Part shown: one piece after another, positions 18,595 through 28,843 of the stretch
Numbering within the stretch: the first letter of the stretch is position 1
Layout: each line of letters begins with the position of its first letter
From: Pseudomonas sp. RIT-PI-r
Lineage (GTDB): Bacteria; Pseudomonadota; Gammaproteobacteria; Pseudomonadales; Pseudomonadaceae
Direction: 5' to 3'
Assembly (NCBI RefSeq): GCF_001297015.1
Contig: NZ_LIGE01000018.1
Span: 62,001-126,000, forward strand
DNA length: 64,000 bases
Notes under the pieces: model-generated
Told to the model about the DNA's origin: nothing
Database searches by the model: none
What the model saw: only the letters and a program-made list of their open reading frames with translations
Translations under genes and position numbers: made by a program

Positions 18595-18703
18595 ATCGTT
18601 CCCACGCTCTGCGTGGGAATGCCGCTCGGGACGCTCTGCGTCCCTGCCTGTTCGTGACGCGGAGCGTCACAGGATGCGTTCCCACGCGGAGCGTGGGAAC
18701 GAT
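18595..18703. repeat. Intergenic inverted repeat inside the amino acid transporter operon
   Basis: The outer arms ATCGTTCCCACGC and GCGTGGGAACGAT are perfect inverses. Smaller nested arms (GGGACGCTCTGCGTCCC and GTGACGCGGAGCGTCAC) lie between them. This GTTCCCACGC family is a third palindrome type in the window. Its place between the binding protein and permease genes fits a role in giving the binding protein more stable mRNA, which is inference. Confidence 0.85.
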
Positions 18704-18716
18704 CAGCGGATGCGCG

Positions 18717-19514
18717 TTATTCCATGTCCTTGAGCCACTCGGTGCTCTTGAACCACTTGTCATGGATGCGATCGTAGGTGCCGTCTTCGTGGATCTGGTG
18801 CAGGAAGTTGTTGATGAAGTTGAGGCTGTCGTAGTCACCCTTCTTCAGACCGAAAGCCAGTGGCTCGTAGGTGAACGGCTTGTCGAGGAACACCAGCTTG
18901 CCGGCGCCGACCTTGGTCACCGCGACAACGTTGTACGGGGCGTCGTAGATGAAGGCATCAGCCTTGCCGTTGACCACGTCGAGCACGGCTTCCTGCTCGT
19001 TGTCGTAGCCGTGGTATTTGGCTTTGGAGATCAGCTTCTTGGCGACCATCTCACCAGTGGTGCCGAGCTTGGAGGTGATCCGGTAGTCGGCGGTGTTCAG
19101 GTCTTTGTACGACTTGATGGTGCCTTCCAGTTCCTTGCGGATCAGCAGGGTCTGGCCGACAACGATGAACGGCTCGCTGAAGTTCAGGCGCAGATTGCGT
19201 TCCTGAGTCAGGGTCATGCCGCTGCCGATCATGTCGAACTTGTCGGTCATCAGCGCCGGGATGATGCCGTCGTAACCGGTCGAAACCAGCTCCAGCTTGA
19301 CGCCCATGGCCTTGGACATGGCTTTGAGGATATCGACTTCGAAGCCGATGATTTCGCCGCGCTTGTTGGTCATTTCGAACGGCATGTAGGTCGGATCCAT
19401 ACCGACTTTCAATGTGCCGCGCTTGACCGCGTCATCGATTGCGCCAGCCTGCGCCGCATTGACTGCAACCAGTGCCGTGACGCCGACCAGCAGCATCGAC
19501 AGATACTTCTTCAT
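18717..19514 (-). CDS. Polar amino acid ABC transporter, periplasmic binding protein
   Basis: A 265-residue solute-binding protein of family 3. It starts with a Sec signal peptide (MKKYLSMLLVGVTALVAVNAAQA, given here by its extent, residues 1-23). The domain signatures GTLKVGMDPTYMPFEM and GFEVDILKAMSKAMG follow, then SGMTLTQERNLRLNFSEPF. The specificity cannot be fixed; the family covers glutamine, glutamate, arginine, histidine and cystine. The start at 19514 removes a long upstream extension that lacks signal-peptide character. First gene of the operon. Confidence 0.94.
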   Translation of the reverse strand: MKKYLSMLLVGVTALVAVNAAQAGAIDDAVKRGTLKVGMDPTYMPFEMTNKRGEIIGFEVDILKAMSKAMGVKLELVSTGYDGIIPALMTDKFDMIGSGMTLTQERNLRLNFSEPFIVVGQTLLIRKELEGTIKSYKDLNTADYRITSKLGTTGEMVAKKLISKAKYHGYDNEQEAVLDVVNGKADAFIYDAPYNVVAVTKVGAGKLVFLDKPFTYEPLAFGLKKGDYDSLNFINNFLHQIHEDGTYDRIHDKWFKSTEWLKDME

Positions 19515-19665
19515 CTTAAAGTCCCCAAAACCATTGCGTGTGCGGCGCGAAAACCAACAGAGACAGGCAAAAAAGCCCGGGTGCGCCAATTCGGGGACGG
19601 ATGCTAACGCACTCGTTTTTTTGCACAAGGTTTAATGGACGATTTGTTTAACAATCAAGGGCTGA

Positions 19666-19824
19666 CCCTCACCCCAGCCCTCTCCCCCAAGGGGGCGAGG
19701 GGGAAAGGGAGCCGATCGGGGAATATTCAAAACTTGAGTTCGACTCGATATCTCAGGTCGGCGTATCTCGAATATTCAACGCGGTCGGTCCCCTCTCCCT
19801 TTGGGAGAGGGCTAGGGTGAGGGG
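19666..19824. repeat. Intergenic element bounded by CCCTCACCCTAGCCCTCTCCC-type ends
   Basis: Outer inverted arms CCCTCACCCCAGCCCTCTCC and GGAGAGGGCTAGGGTGAGGG each have a local hairpin. The 80-bp core has GAATATTC twice and the segment CTCAGGTCGGCGTATCTCGA, which is also found (inverted) in the repeats at 28414-28803. It is probably a non-coding, MITE-like element. It fills the gap between the transporter and opgH. Confidence 0.8.
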
Positions 19825-19843
19825 TTTTTTCAGCAGGCAAAAA

Positions 19844-19867
19844 AAACCCCGCAATATCGCGGGGTTT
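19844..19867 (-). terminator. opgH: Rho-independent terminator of opgGH
   Basis: The arms AAACCCCGC and GCGGGGTTT surround a short AT-rich loop. On the - strand a run of T follows, six bases after the opgH stop. Confidence 0.85.
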
Positions 19868-19872
19868 CTCTA

Positions 19873-22443
19873 TCAGGCCGGTTGCGCCTGCATACTCACC
19901 GGTCGCAAAGGCAGCAACGGCGCATGCGGATCGGCTTTCACCGAAGCCCGCCAGGCATCCAGCCACTCAGCGAGACCTTCAGCCCAAACCTGCTCATGCA
20001 GACGGGCCAAGGCCACAGGGTCGCTCAGCAGTTGCAGACGATCATGGTTGTTCAGCCCGGCCGGGCCAACCTTGATCGCGTGGCGCACACGTTCCTGACG
20101 CAGCCACTCGATCGGCTCGGCCTGACCGTGACGCGAGGTCGCCAGCGAGCACGCCAAAGCGTTCTGCTGAGGGTCGACCACCGCACGAACGAAGCCGTCG
20201 TTGAGGGCGTGGTAACGGTTTTCGTGGGTGTACTGATCGGTCGCCAGCAACGCCTGTGGCGGATTGTATTCCTCAGGGATGAGGAACAGGCTCTCGTCAC
20301 GGGATTTCAGGCCCAGACCGACACGGCTGGAAATCACCGACACCGGAATCGACAACATCAGCGAACCGACGATCGGCACCAGCCACCAGAGGAAGCTCGG
20401 GTTCAGCCAGATCACCAGCAGCGCCCAGCAGAAGCCCAACAGGGTCTGCGGACCGTGACGTTTGACCGCTTCGCTCCATGGCGTCGAGTCATCGTCACGT
20501 TGCGGCGAGTTCCAGGTCGCGGCCCAGCCGAGGAACGCGGCCAGGACGAAACGGGTGTGGAAAATCATCCGCACCGGCGCCAGCAGCATGGAGAACAGCA
20601 TCTCCAGCAGCATCGACAGGGTCACCTTGAACTTGCCGCCGAACTCTTTCGCGCCTTTGGCCCAGATCAGGATGATGCTCAACAGTTTCGGCAGGAACAG
20701 CAGCACGATGGTCGTTGAGAACAGCGCGATCGCCTTGTCCGGGTGCCATTGTGGCCACAACGGATAGAGCTGACGCGGTTCGAGGAAGTACTGCGGCTCC
20801 ATCAACGTGTTCACCGCCAGCAGCGCGGTCGACAACACCAGGAAGAAGAACCACAACGGCGCCGACAGGTACGACATCACGCCGGTGAGGAACACCGCAC
20901 GGTGTACCGGGTGCATGCCTTTGACCAGGAACAGACGGAAGTTCATCAGGTTGCCGTGGCACCAGCGACGGTCACGCTTGAGTTCGTCGAGCAGGTTCGG
21001 CGGCAGTTCTTCGTAGCTGCCCGGCAAGTCGTAGGCAATCCACACGCCCCAACCGGCACGGCGCATCAACGCGGCTTCAACGAAGTCGTGGGACAGAATC
21101 GCACCGGAAAACGCACCTTTACCCGGCAGCGGCGCCAAGGCGCAGTGGTCGATAAACGGCTTCATGCGGATGATCGCGTTGTGACCCCAGTAGTGGGATT
21201 CACCCAGCTGCCAGAAGTGCAGACCGGCGGTGAACAGCGGGCCGTACACGCGGGTGGCGAACTGCTGCATGCGCGCATACAGGGTGTCCATGCCCGACGC
21301 ACGCGGCGCGGTCTGGATGATCCCGGCGTCCGGCGTGGCTTCCATCAAGCGCACCAGACTGGTCAGGCACTCACCGCTCATTACCGAGTCAGCGTCGAGG
21401 ACGACCATGTACTTGTAGTCACCGCCCCAGCGACGGCAGAAGTCGTCGAGGTTGCCGCTTTTACGTTTTACGCGACGGCGACGACGGCGATAGAAGATCT
21501 TGCCAAAGCCCTTGGCTTCGCGGCAGACGTCCAGCCAGGCCTGCTGCTCGGCGACACAAATGTCGGTGTCGTTACTGTCGCTGAGGACGAAGAAGTCGAA
21601 GCGATCCAGATCACCGGTGGCAGCGACCGATTCGAACGTAGCGCGCAGACCGGCGAAAACACGCGGTACGTCTTCGTTGCAGATCGGCATCACCAGCGCG
21701 GTACGCGCATCTTTGGCAATCGGCTCGTTGCCGGCGCTTTTGCCGGAAATACGGTATTTATCGTGACCGGTGAGCAACTCGAGGAAGCCCATCAGTGCCG
21801 TCCAGAAACCGGCCGACACCCAGCAGAACAGAATCCCGAACAGAATCAGGATGCTGGTTTGCAGCGCATACGGCAGCACTTGCGTGGCGGTTTGCAGCAG
21901 CGGCTGGTGCAGGACTTCATCCAGATCAACGAAGGACCAGCCCTGATACGGCATGATGCCTTTCATGTACCAGCCGGCGACGATGGTCTGGCCGAGCATC
22001 AGCAGCAACAGAATGTAGCGGCGAATCGAACCGACGGTGCGCCAGCGCGCAGCCGGCAGGACATTTTCGTCCTTCGGCGGCTGCGGCGGGTTGGTGCGAC
22101 CGGTCATACGGCGCCAGCCACGCACCAGAATATTGGTGCGCCATGGCTCCGGCACGACTTTGGTCCGGCGGATCGGCGGCGTCGCCTTCATGCTGACGCG
22201 ACCGCTGGCGTCGAGCACCAGCATCTCCGCGTCTTCCAGTTCTTCGGCAGTGCTCAGAGTCAGGCGCTTGCCCACCGAAGCCTGGGCGGCTTCGGCAGGA
22301 GCGTCGAATGTCGAGGACGACAGGCGTTCATGCAGCTCGCTGAACGACTGGCAGCCCGCGAGTTCCGCGCGCTGCTCGTCGGTCATCGGCAGATGCGCCA
22401 GATACTCGGACAGAGTCTCTGGCTGTACTTGAGAGTTACTCAT
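19873..22443 (-). CDS. opgH: Osmoregulated periplasmic glucan glucosyltransferase OpgH (MdoH)
   Basis: An 856-residue inner-membrane glycosyltransferase of family 2 that builds the beta-1,2 glucan backbone from UDP-glucose. It has a cytoplasmic N-terminal region and several transmembrane segments. The catalytic loop includes [26 protein letters not shown] and [14 protein letters not shown], with QTAPRASG and DRRWCHGN following (the QxxRW-type acceptor motif appears as RDRRW). The gene overlaps opgG by eight bases and is followed by a terminator. These glucans accumulate at low osmolarity and affect motility and virulence traits. Confidence 0.96.
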   Translation of the reverse strand: MSNSQVQPETLSEYLAHLPMTDEQRAELAGCQSFSELHERLSSSTFDAPAEAAQASVGKRLTLSTAEELEDAEMLVLDASGRVSMKATPPIRRTKVVPEPWRTNILVRGWRRMTGRTNPPQPPKDENVLPAARWRTVGSIRRYILLLLMLGQTIVAGWYMKGIMPYQGWSFVDLDEVLHQPLLQTATQVLPYALQTSILILFGILFCWVSAGFWTALMGFLELLTGHDKYRISGKSAGNEPIAKDARTALVMPICNEDVPRVFAGLRATFESVAATGDLDRFDFFVLSDSNDTDICVAEQQAWLDVCREAKGFGKIFYRRRRRRVKRKSGNLDDFCRRWGGDYKYMVVLDADSVMSGECLTSLVRLMEATPDAGIIQTAPRASGMDTLYARMQQFATRVYGPLFTAGLHFWQLGESHYWGHNAIIRMKPFIDHCALAPLPGKGAFSGAILSHDFVEAALMRRAGWGVWIAYDLPGSYEELPPNLLDELKRDRRWCHGNLMNFRLFLVKGMHPVHRAVFLTGVMSYLSAPLWFFFLVLSTALLAVNTLMEPQYFLEPRQLYPLWPQWHPDKAIALFSTTIVLLFLPKLLSIILIWAKGAKEFGGKFKVTLSMLLEMLFSMLLAPVRMIFHTRFVLAAFLGWAATWNSPQRDDDSTPWSEAVKRHGPQTLLGFCWALLVIWLNPSFLWWLVPIVGSLMLSIPVSVISSRVGLGLKSRDESLFLIPEEYNPPQALLATDQYTHENRYHALNDGFVRAVVDPQQNALACSLATSRHGQAEPIEWLRQERVRHAIKVGPAGLNNHDRLQLLSDPVALARLHEQVWAEGLAEWLDAWRASVKADPHAPLLPLRPVSMQAQPA

Positions 22444-24250
22444 CGGCAGGCAACTGATAGCTCCAGGTCTCGGTCAGGACTTCTTCAGTCGGCGCCGATT
22501 CCGGTGTGGCTGGGGCCGCGTCGGCAGCAACTGGCTGCTTGGCGTCTTTGTTGGCCTTGTCCTTGGCTTCTGCCGCTGGCTTGGCGTCGGCCTGTTTGGC
22601 CTCGGCTGCCTTGGCTTCCTTGTCGGCTTTCTCTTGTTGCTTGGCGGCAACCTTGTCGGCCTTGGCGACGGACGAATTGGACGCCGGCACCGCAGACTTG
22701 GCCAGATCGGCCGTAACGATTGGCTGTACCAGCGCGGCACGCATCTCGGTCGACTTGCTCGCGTCCTTGATTTTCATCCGCAGGGTCAAGCGCCAGCCTT
22801 TGGTTTCCGGGTTGTAGCGCACGCTGTTTTCGACCAGTTCGGCGTTGTCGCCAACACTGACCTGACTGCGCACGTCGGCATCCGGGGTCAGCGCGGCCAG
22901 CGATGGACCTTCGAAATCGACCAGGTAGGCAACACTGCCATCCGGCTGACGGATCAGGTTCGATTGCTTGACGTCACCGGTCGAACGCAGAGTCTGCGAA
23001 ACCCAGGCGCTGTCCGGCGCGTGAAGCGCCGCTTCGTCCATGGTCCAGTGCATGCGGTAAGCGAAGTCCAGTGGCTGACCCGGCTCCGGCATTTTTTCCG
23101 GGCTCCAGAACGCAACGATGTTGTCGTTGGTTTCGTCGGCGGTCGGAATTTCTACCAGATCAACGGTGCCCTTGCCCCACTCGCCCTTCGGCTCGATCCA
23201 CGCGCTTGGACGCTTGTCGTAACGGTCGTCGAGGTCTTCGTAGTGGCTGAAGTCACGGCCACGTTGCAGCAGACCGAAACCACGCGGGTTCTCGATGCTG
23301 AAGTTGCTCACGGCCAGGTGTTTCGGGTTGTTCAGTGGGCGCCAGATCCACTCGCCGTTGCCGGCATGGATCGACAGACCGCTGGAGTCGTGCAGTTCAC
23401 GACGGTAGTTGAGGACTTTCGACGGCTGGTTGGCGCCGAACAGGAACATGCTGGTCAGCGGCGCGATGCCCAGTTTGCCGACCTTGTCACGCAGGAACAT
23501 CTGCGCTTTGACGTCGACAATGGTGTCGCTGCCCGGACGCAGGATCAGACGGTAGGCACCGGTGGCACGCGGCGAATCCAGCAGGGCGAAGATCACCAGG
23601 TGCTTGTCGCCCGGCTTCGGCTGTTGAATCCAGAATTCGCGGAAACGCGGAAATTCTTCGCCCGACGGCAGCGCGGTATCAATCGCCAGACCACGCGCCG
23701 AGAGGCCGTAGGTGTGGCCCTTGCCGACAACGCGGAAGTAACTCGCGCCGAGCATGGTCATGATTTCGTCTTGCTTGTCGGCCTTGTTGATCGGGTACAG
23801 CACACGGAAACCGGCGTAACCCAGTTGTTCGGTGGCCTTCGGATCGAATTTCAGGTCGCCGAAATCGAAGCGGGTCGGATCATATTTGATCTCTTCGACG
23901 GTGTTCGCCGTGATTTCGTTGATTTTCACCGGTGTATCGAAGTGCATACCCTGGTGATAAAAAGACAGTTTGAACGGGGTCTTCTGATCAGCCCACTCAG
24001 CCTTTTCGGTGAGGAAGCGGATTTTCTGATAGTCCGCGAACTTCATGTCGCGGAATTCGTTCGGCAGGTTGCTGCGCGGGGCTTCGAACTTCTGCCCGGC
24101 CAGTTCTTTAGCCTTCGCCGATACATCGTCAAGATTGAACGCCCAAAGCTGGCCGGCGCTGAGCAGGCACAGGAGCGCCGAACCCGCTACCAGGGCACTT
24201 CGCATGCGTTTGGCAGACATTTTTGCTGCATTACAGGGACTAACAATCAC
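22436..24250 (-). CDS. opgG: Periplasmic glucan biosynthesis protein OpgG (MdoG)
   Basis: A 604-residue periplasmic protein needed for branching of the glucan backbone. A signal peptide spans about residues 1-37, ending near GQLWAFN. The beta-sandwich domains include [15 protein letters not shown] and SSMxF-like [11 protein letters not shown] blocks. An unusual Ala/Lys-rich C-terminal extension (about 535-595) is rich in [16 protein letters not shown] repeats, so it is longer than the enteric protein. The GTG start at 24250 was chosen because GAGGG lies seven bases before it; the internal ATG at 24220 lacks a ribosome site. It is translated together with opgH. Confidence 0.94.
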   Translation of the reverse strand: MIVSPCNAAKMSAKRMRSALVAGSALLCLLSAGQLWAFNLDDVSAKAKELAGQKFEAPRSNLPNEFRDMKFADYQKIRFLTEKAEWADQKTPFKLSFYHQGMHFDTPVKINEITANTVEEIKYDPTRFDFGDLKFDPKATEQLGYAGFRVLYPINKADKQDEIMTMLGASYFRVVGKGHTYGLSARGLAIDTALPSGEEFPRFREFWIQQPKPGDKHLVIFALLDSPRATGAYRLILRPGSDTIVDVKAQMFLRDKVGKLGIAPLTSMFLFGANQPSKVLNYRRELHDSSGLSIHAGNGEWIWRPLNNPKHLAVSNFSIENPRGFGLLQRGRDFSHYEDLDDRYDKRPSAWIEPKGEWGKGTVDLVEIPTADETNDNIVAFWSPEKMPEPGQPLDFAYRMHWTMDEAALHAPDSAWVSQTLRSTGDVKQSNLIRQPDGSVAYLVDFEGPSLAALTPDADVRSQVSVGDNAELVENSVRYNPETKGWRLTLRMKIKDASKSTEMRAALVQPIVTADLAKSAVPASNSSVAKADKVAAKQQEKADKEAKAAEAKQADAKPAAEAKDKANKDAKQPVAADAAPATPESAPTEEVLTETWSYQLPADE

Positions 24251-24294
24251 GAGCAACCCTCGCCGAAAACAGATCAAAAAACCAACGGCCAGCA

Positions 24295-24455
24295 AGCCGT
24301 CTGTGTGGCCATTTTTGTCAGCTTATTTCGGTTCCAGGGAGCCAGATACTGCGTTGCTGCTCCTCCCCATAGCAAGCTATGAGTCGTCGCAGCGCCTTGT
24401 CTCTGACTCCCTGGCCCTCGAAATAATGCTGGCAAAAATGGCCGTACAGACCGCT
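24295..24455. repeat. 161-bp imperfect inverted repeat upstream of opgG
   Basis: The left arm runs from AGCCGTCTGTGTGGCC to about 24367. The right arm (about 24382-24455) reads the inverse, with shared blocks GGCCATTTTTG, CAGC, TTATTTCG and CCAGGGAG. The centre CATAGCAAGCTATG (24368-24381) is itself a palindrome. It could fold into a hairpin with arms of about 70 bases, and it lies 45 bases before the opgG start. It may be a structured leader RNA or a miniature mobile element. Nothing else is seen in 24456-24681. Confidence 0.8.
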
Positions 24456-24681
24456 CATACCAGGTTGGCGAGCATTGTTCCGACTCCGCTGGGGCAAAAT
24501 GATTCCCCAATCGGATCCAGACAAGTCTCTACCTAAGTCAAAAATGAATCAGCGAACGCTGATCCCAGTGCGCGCGATTATCTAGTAGCCCGCATGACAA
24601 CGCATCAGGGGTAACAAAGTATTTATCGCGAAAACACCTTAAAAACAGTCGAAATTTCCCAAAAAGGTGTTTCAAGCGCTT

Positions 24682-25119
24682 TCAGGTCTGTAACAAAAAG
24701 GTAACCGGGCCATCGTTGACCAAATGCACCTGCATATCGGCGCCGAATCTACCTGATGCCACAGTGCCATGCACCTGTTTCGCACTGCTTAATAGATAGT
24801 CGAACAATTCCTCGCCCAAGGCCGGAGGCGCGGCCGTCGAAAAGCTCGGGCGCAACCCGCTTTTGGTGTCGGCCGCGAGGGTGAACTGAGAGACCAGCAG
24901 CAACCCACCGCCAACATCGGCGAGGGACAAGTTCATCTTGCCCTCCGCGTCACTGAATACCCGATAGTTAAGCAGCTTATGCAGAAGTTTGTCGGCGCTG
25001 ACACGCGTGTCGTCGGGTTCTACCGCCACCAGCACCAACAAACCTTGATCGACCGCCCCGACTACCTCGCCCGCGACTTCGACACGCGCACCGCGAACGC
25101 GCTGTATAAGCCCCTTCAT
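24682..25119 (-). CDS. dtd: D-aminoacyl-tRNA deacylase Dtd
   Basis: A 145-residue enzyme that removes D-amino acids from mischarged tRNA. Family signatures are [15 protein letters not shown], which contains the catalytic SQFTL motif, and the C-terminal [13 protein letters not shown] with the NxGPVT cross-subunit Gly-Pro motif. It overlaps pip by four bases and follows it in the operon. Confidence 0.96.
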   Translation of the reverse strand: MKGLIQRVRGARVEVAGEVVGAVDQGLLVLVAVEPDDTRVSADKLLHKLLNYRVFSDAEGKMNLSLADVGGGLLLVSQFTLAADTKSGLRPSFSTAAPPALGEELFDYLLSSAKQVHGTVASGRFGADMQVHLVNDGPVTFLLQT

Positions 25120-26087
25120 GCTTCTTCGGGCGGCAGATCGAGCAGGCGCTGGGCCATGTTGCCCGCAGCACGCACCAGTGCATCGGTAATGCCCGGTTCA
25201 GACGCGGCGTGGCCGGCGTCGCGGATCACCTGCAGTTCGCTGTTCGGCCAGGCTTGATGCAGTTCCCAGGCGTTGTCGAGCGGGCAGATCACGTCGTAGC
25301 GACCGTGAATGATCACGCCCGGCAAATGAGCGATCTTGCCCATGTCACGAATCAACTGGTTCGGCTCAAGAAAGGCATTGTTGGTGAAGTAATGACATTC
25401 GATCCGCGCGATCGACAGTGCGCGCTGCGGCTCGGAGAAGCGATCGACCACCAGCGGGTTCGGCCGCAGGGTCGCGGTGCGCCCTTCCCAGGTCGACCAG
25501 GCTTTGGCCGCGTGCATCTGGGCGATCTGGTCGTTGCCGGTCAGACGCTTGTGGAAAGCGCTGAGCAGGTCGTCGCGCTCGTCCAGCGGAATCGGCGCGA
25601 TGTAGTCCTGCCAGTAATCGGGGAACAGACGGCTGGCACCGGCCTGATAGAACCACTCGATTTCCTGCGGGCGGCAGAGAAAGATCCCTCGCAAGATCAG
25701 CCCATGTACACGTTCAGGGTGGGTCTGCGCATAGGCCAGCGCCAGGGTCGAACCCCACGAACCGCCGAACAGCACCCATTTGTCGATGCCCAGGTGTTTG
25801 CGGATGCGCTCAAGGTCGGCGACCAGATCCCACGTCGTGTTGTTTTCCAGGCTGGCGTGCGGCGTGGAGCGTCCGCAGCCGCGCTGGTCGAAGGTGACAA
25901 TGCGATAGAGGTTCGGATCGAAAAAGCGACGGCTCTGCGCGTCGCAACCGGCGCCGGGGCCGCCGTGAATGAACACAACCGGCAAACCCTCCGGTGAACC
26001 GCTTTCGTCGACGTACAGCGTATGGGTGTCATCGACAGCCAGATCGTGCCGGGCGTGAGGTTTGATCTGCGGAAACAAAGTCTGCAT
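25116..26087 (-). CDS. pip: Proline iminopeptidase Pip
   Basis: A 323-residue alpha/beta-hydrolase of peptidase family S33 that removes N-terminal proline. The oxyanion motif HGGPGAG is at 41-47, DQRGCGRS at 67-74, and the nucleophile Ser110 lies in GGSWGS. The triad is completed by Asp in HGRYDVICP and His in DAGHAASEP. It is cytoplasmic, as no signal peptide is visible. It is translationally coupled to dtd, a pairing common in pseudomonads. Confidence 0.95.
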   Translation of the reverse strand: MQTLFPQIKPHARHDLAVDDTHTLYVDESGSPEGLPVVFIHGGPGAGCDAQSRRFFDPNLYRIVTFDQRGCGRSTPHASLENNTTWDLVADLERIRKHLGIDKWVLFGGSWGSTLALAYAQTHPERVHGLILRGIFLCRPQEIEWFYQAGASRLFPDYWQDYIAPIPLDERDDLLSAFHKRLTGNDQIAQMHAAKAWSTWEGRTATLRPNPLVVDRFSEPQRALSIARIECHYFTNNAFLEPNQLIRDMGKIAHLPGVIIHGRYDVICPLDNAWELHQAWPNSELQVIRDAGHAASEPGITDALVRAAGNMAQRLLDLPPEEA

Positions 26088-26239
26088 TGCGCGCTCCGTA
26101 AGGGGTCGAGGTCATCCCTGGGGGGACTTCTATTATTCTGCCGTTGGGCATCATAAACCCGATTTACGTCAATGAGCATGCTCCAGGTCACTCACAATTT
26201 TTCAGCCTTGTAGGCAGAGGGTGCTGCGCACAAAAACCC

Positions 26240-26329
26240 TGTAGGAGTGAGCCTGCTCGCGATGGCGTTGATTCAGACAATATTTCAGCGACTGACACAC
26301 CGCTATCGCGAGCAGGCTCACTCCTACAA
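26240..26329. repeat. REP-type inverted pair (GTAGGAGTGAGCC family) between pip and hutG
   Basis: Inverted copies of TGTAGGAGTGAGCCTGCTCG and CGAGCAGGCTCACTCCTACA. It ends 18 bases after the hutG stop and may mark the end of the hut transcript. Confidence 0.9.
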
Positions 26330-26346
26330 GGGTTGGGCGCTAGGCG

Positions 26347-27153
26347 TTATTTTTGTGCGTAGTGTTTTTGGCCCCAGGCCAGATAGCCCTGCAGCAACTC
26401 TTTGAGCACCACCCGCGTTGGCTCGGCCAGATCCGCGCGGTAGCGGAACGGTTCGAACTCTTCCATGTAGGTGCTCTGGCACAACTCCAGCTGCACGGCG
26501 TGAATGTTCTCGGCCGGGTTGCCGTAATGACGGGTGATATGGCCGCCCTTGAAGCGGCCGTTGAGCACGTGTGTGTAATTGCCGTGGCGTGCGCAGATCG
26601 CTTCCAGCTGTGTCGCCAACTGCGGATCGCAACTGGCGCCGTTGAAGGTACCGAGGTTGAAGTCCGGTAGTTTGCCGTCGAACAGGTGCGGGATGATCGA
26701 GCGGATCGAGTGCGCATCGAACAGCAGTGCATAACCGAACTCGGCCTTCAGCCGCGCCAGTTCTTCCTGAAGGGTGCGGTGATACGGCGTCCAGATCTGC
26801 TCAAGGTAAGTCGCGCGCTCTTCTTTCGACGGTTCCAGCCCCTCCCTGAACAACGGAATGCCATCGAACAGGGTCGCCGGATAGAGCCCGGTGGTGGCGC
26901 CGGCGTACAACGGCTTATCGTCGGACGGCCGGTTCAGGTCGATAACAAAACGCGAATACTCAGCGGCCAGGGTACTGGCGCCAAGTTCTTCAGCGAAGTC
27001 GTAGAGCTGCGGAATGTGCCAGTCGGTGTCCGGCAGGCTTTTCGCGTCCGCGATCAGTCCCGCCTGGACCACCGGGGTCAGCCGCACACCGGCATGCGGC
27101 ATGCTGATCAGCAACGGCACACGACCTTGTTTGAAGTTCAAAACCTTATCCAC
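26347..27153 (-). CDS. hutG: N-formylglutamate deformylase HutG
   Basis: A 268-residue N-formylglutamate amidohydrolase, the last step of the five-step histidine pathway, giving glutamate and formate. It carries PLLISMPHAGVRL, YSRFVIDLNR and LLFDAHSIRS, with His and Asp/Glu residues that bind zinc. HITRHYGNP lies near the C-terminal end of the active site. The GTG start at 27153 is chosen because AGGAG lies seven bases upstream; longer in-frame versions read into hutI. It follows hutI by ten bases. Its presence with hutF indicates the formimidoyl-deiminase branch. Confidence 0.94.
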   Translation of the reverse strand: MDKVLNFKQGRVPLLISMPHAGVRLTPVVQAGLIADAKSLPDTDWHIPQLYDFAEELGASTLAAEYSRFVIDLNRPSDDKPLYAGATTGLYPATLFDGIPLFREGLEPSKEERATYLEQIWTPYHRTLQEELARLKAEFGYALLFDAHSIRSIIPHLFDGKLPDFNLGTFNGASCDPQLATQLEAICARHGNYTHVLNGRFKGGHITRHYGNPAENIHAVQLELCQSTYMEEFEPFRYRADLAEPTRVVLKELLQGYLAWGQKHYAQK

Positions 27154-27163
27154 AACCGCTCTC

Positions 27164-28369
27164 CTACAGACTTGATTCGACGCCGTGACGCACGACGCGT
27201 TTGTCCAGATCACCGCCGAGCCAATAGGCCAGATCCGCCGGGCGATCGATGTGCCAGGCAACGAAATCCGCGACCTTGCCGACTTCCAGCGAGCCGTGGG
27301 TATCGGCCATTCCCAGCGCTTGCGCAGCGTGAATCGTCGCCCCGGCCAGGGCTTCTTCCGGGGTCATGCGGAAGCAGGTGCAGGCCATGTTCAACATCAG
27401 CCGCAATGACAGCGCCGGCGAGGTGCCGGGGTTGAGGTCGCTGGCGATGGCGATCTTCACCTTGTGCTTGCGCAGAGCGTCCATCGGCGGCAGCTGGGTT
27501 TCGCGCAGGAAGTAGAACGCGCCCGGCAGCAGCACCGCGACGGTATCGGCTTCGGCCATGGCGATGGCATCGCCTTCGTCCATGAACTCCAAGTGATCGG
27601 CAGACAACGCCTTGTAGCGCGCGGCAAGGCTGGAGCCGTGCAGCGAGGACAATTGTTCGGCGTGCAACTTCACCGGCAGACCGAGTTTTTGCGCGTCGAT
27701 GAACACGCGTTCGACTTGCTCGGGAGAGAACGCCAGGTATTCACAGAACGCGTCCACGGCGTCGACCAAACCTTCGGCGGCGAGCGCGGGGAGCATTTCG
27801 TTGCAGACCAGATCGATGTAATCGTCGGCGCGATCCTTGTACTCAGGCGGCAGCGCGTGGGCGGCCAGACAGGTGCTGCGCACGCTGATCGGCAGCTCTT
27901 TCTGCAGACGACGGATGACCCGAAGGATTTTGCGTTCATTGACCAGATCGAGGCCGTAGCCGGACTTCATCTCGACCGTGGTCACACCGTCGCGCATCAG
28001 GCTCTTCAGGCGTTTGGCGGCGCTGGCGAACAGTTCGTCTTCGGTCGCTTCGCGTGTCGCGCGCACGGTGCTGGCGATGCCACCGCCGGACGCTGCGATT
28101 TCCGCATAGCTGACACCTTGCAGACGCTTTTCAAATTCGCCGCTGCGGTTGCCACCGAACACGGTGTGGGTGTGGCAGTCGATCAGGCCGGGGGTGACCC
28201 ATGCGCCTTGCAGGTCGTTGACCGCCGGGTATTCACCGGAGGGCAATTGATTGCGCGGGCCGATCCACTCGATGAGCGCACCGGACGTCACGATGGCCGC
28301 ATCCTCGATGATCGAGTAGACGCCATGCGCCATGGTTGCGACGTGGCAGTGTTGCCAGAGGGTTTTCAC
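27164..28369 (-). CDS. hutI: Imidazolonepropionase HutI
   Basis: A 401-residue amidohydrolase that opens imidazolonepropionate to formimidoylglutamate. The metal motif [19 protein letters not shown] is typical. [14 protein letters not shown] and [10 protein letters not shown] also match the family. The GTG start has a strong GGAGG seven bases upstream. A 474-bp non-coding stretch with repeats separates it from hutH upstream, so hutIG may depend on read-through or their own promoter. Confidence 0.96.
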   Translation of the reverse strand: MKTLWQHCHVATMAHGVYSIIEDAAIVTSGALIEWIGPRNQLPSGEYPAVNDLQGAWVTPGLIDCHTHTVFGGNRSGEFEKRLQGVSYAEIAASGGGIASTVRATREATEDELFASAAKRLKSLMRDGVTTVEMKSGYGLDLVNERKILRVIRRLQKELPISVRSTCLAAHALPPEYKDRADDYIDLVCNEMLPALAAEGLVDAVDAFCEYLAFSPEQVERVFIDAQKLGLPVKLHAEQLSSLHGSSLAARYKALSADHLEFMDEGDAIAMAEADTVAVLLPGAFYFLRETQLPPMDALRKHKVKIAIASDLNPGTSPALSLRLMLNMACTCFRMTPEEALAGATIHAAQALGMADTHGSLEVGKVADFVAWHIDRPADLAYWLGGDLDKRVVRHGVESSL

Positions 28370-28413
28370 TGTTGGCCTCCGTTGGGGTTGGTTTGGTGGG
28401 TGACCTTCAAAAG

Positions 28414-28803
28414 CCCCTCACCCTAGCCCTCTCCCGGAGGGAGAGGGGACTGACCGGGTTGTTCTGTCGAGGTACGCCGACCTGGAATTTCTGTGCCGAA
28501 CTCAGGCCTTGAAGCTCACCGAGACCGGCTCCCTTTCAATCTCTCTCACACGGAAGAAAAAGAACTGACCGGGTTGTTCTGTCGAGGTACAGCGACCTGA
28601 AAATCTCGAGCCGAACTCAGGCTTTGAAAACCATGAAGATCGACTCCCTTCCCCCTCTCACTCCCAGGAGAAGAAGAACTGACCGGGTTGTTCTGTCGAG
28701 GTACATCGACCTGAAAATCTTGAGCCGAACTCAGGCTTTGAAAACCATGAAGATCGGCTCCCTTCCCCCTCTCCCCCTGGGGGAGAGGGCTGGGGTGAGG
28801 GGG
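28414..28803. repeat. Three tandem copies of a 114-bp intergenic element between hutH and hutI
   Basis: Copies start at about 28449, 28564 and 28678, each with ACTGACCGGGTTGTTCTGTC, then a CGAGGTACxxCGACCTG core and GAACTCAGGC. The array is bounded by CCCTCACCCTAGCCCTCTCC on the left and its inverse on the right. Copies two and three are nearly identical, copy one has diverged. The remaining bases of 28370-28843 hold no gene. Related single elements are at 19666 and 55045. Confidence 0.85.
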
Positions 28804-28843
28804 ATCGATTTCACTAACAACAAAACTTCCCCTGAAAACACAC

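Noticed and set aside
20743..22716. Long + strand frame opposite opgH
   Set aside because: It mirrors codon bias of opgH on the other strand and has a Gln/Arg/His-rich composition typical of shadow frames.
28414..28803. Three regular repeats resembling a small CRISPR array
   Set aside because: The repeat unit is about 114 bases with no unique spacers of constant length, and no cas genes are near. It is a tandem intergenic element.
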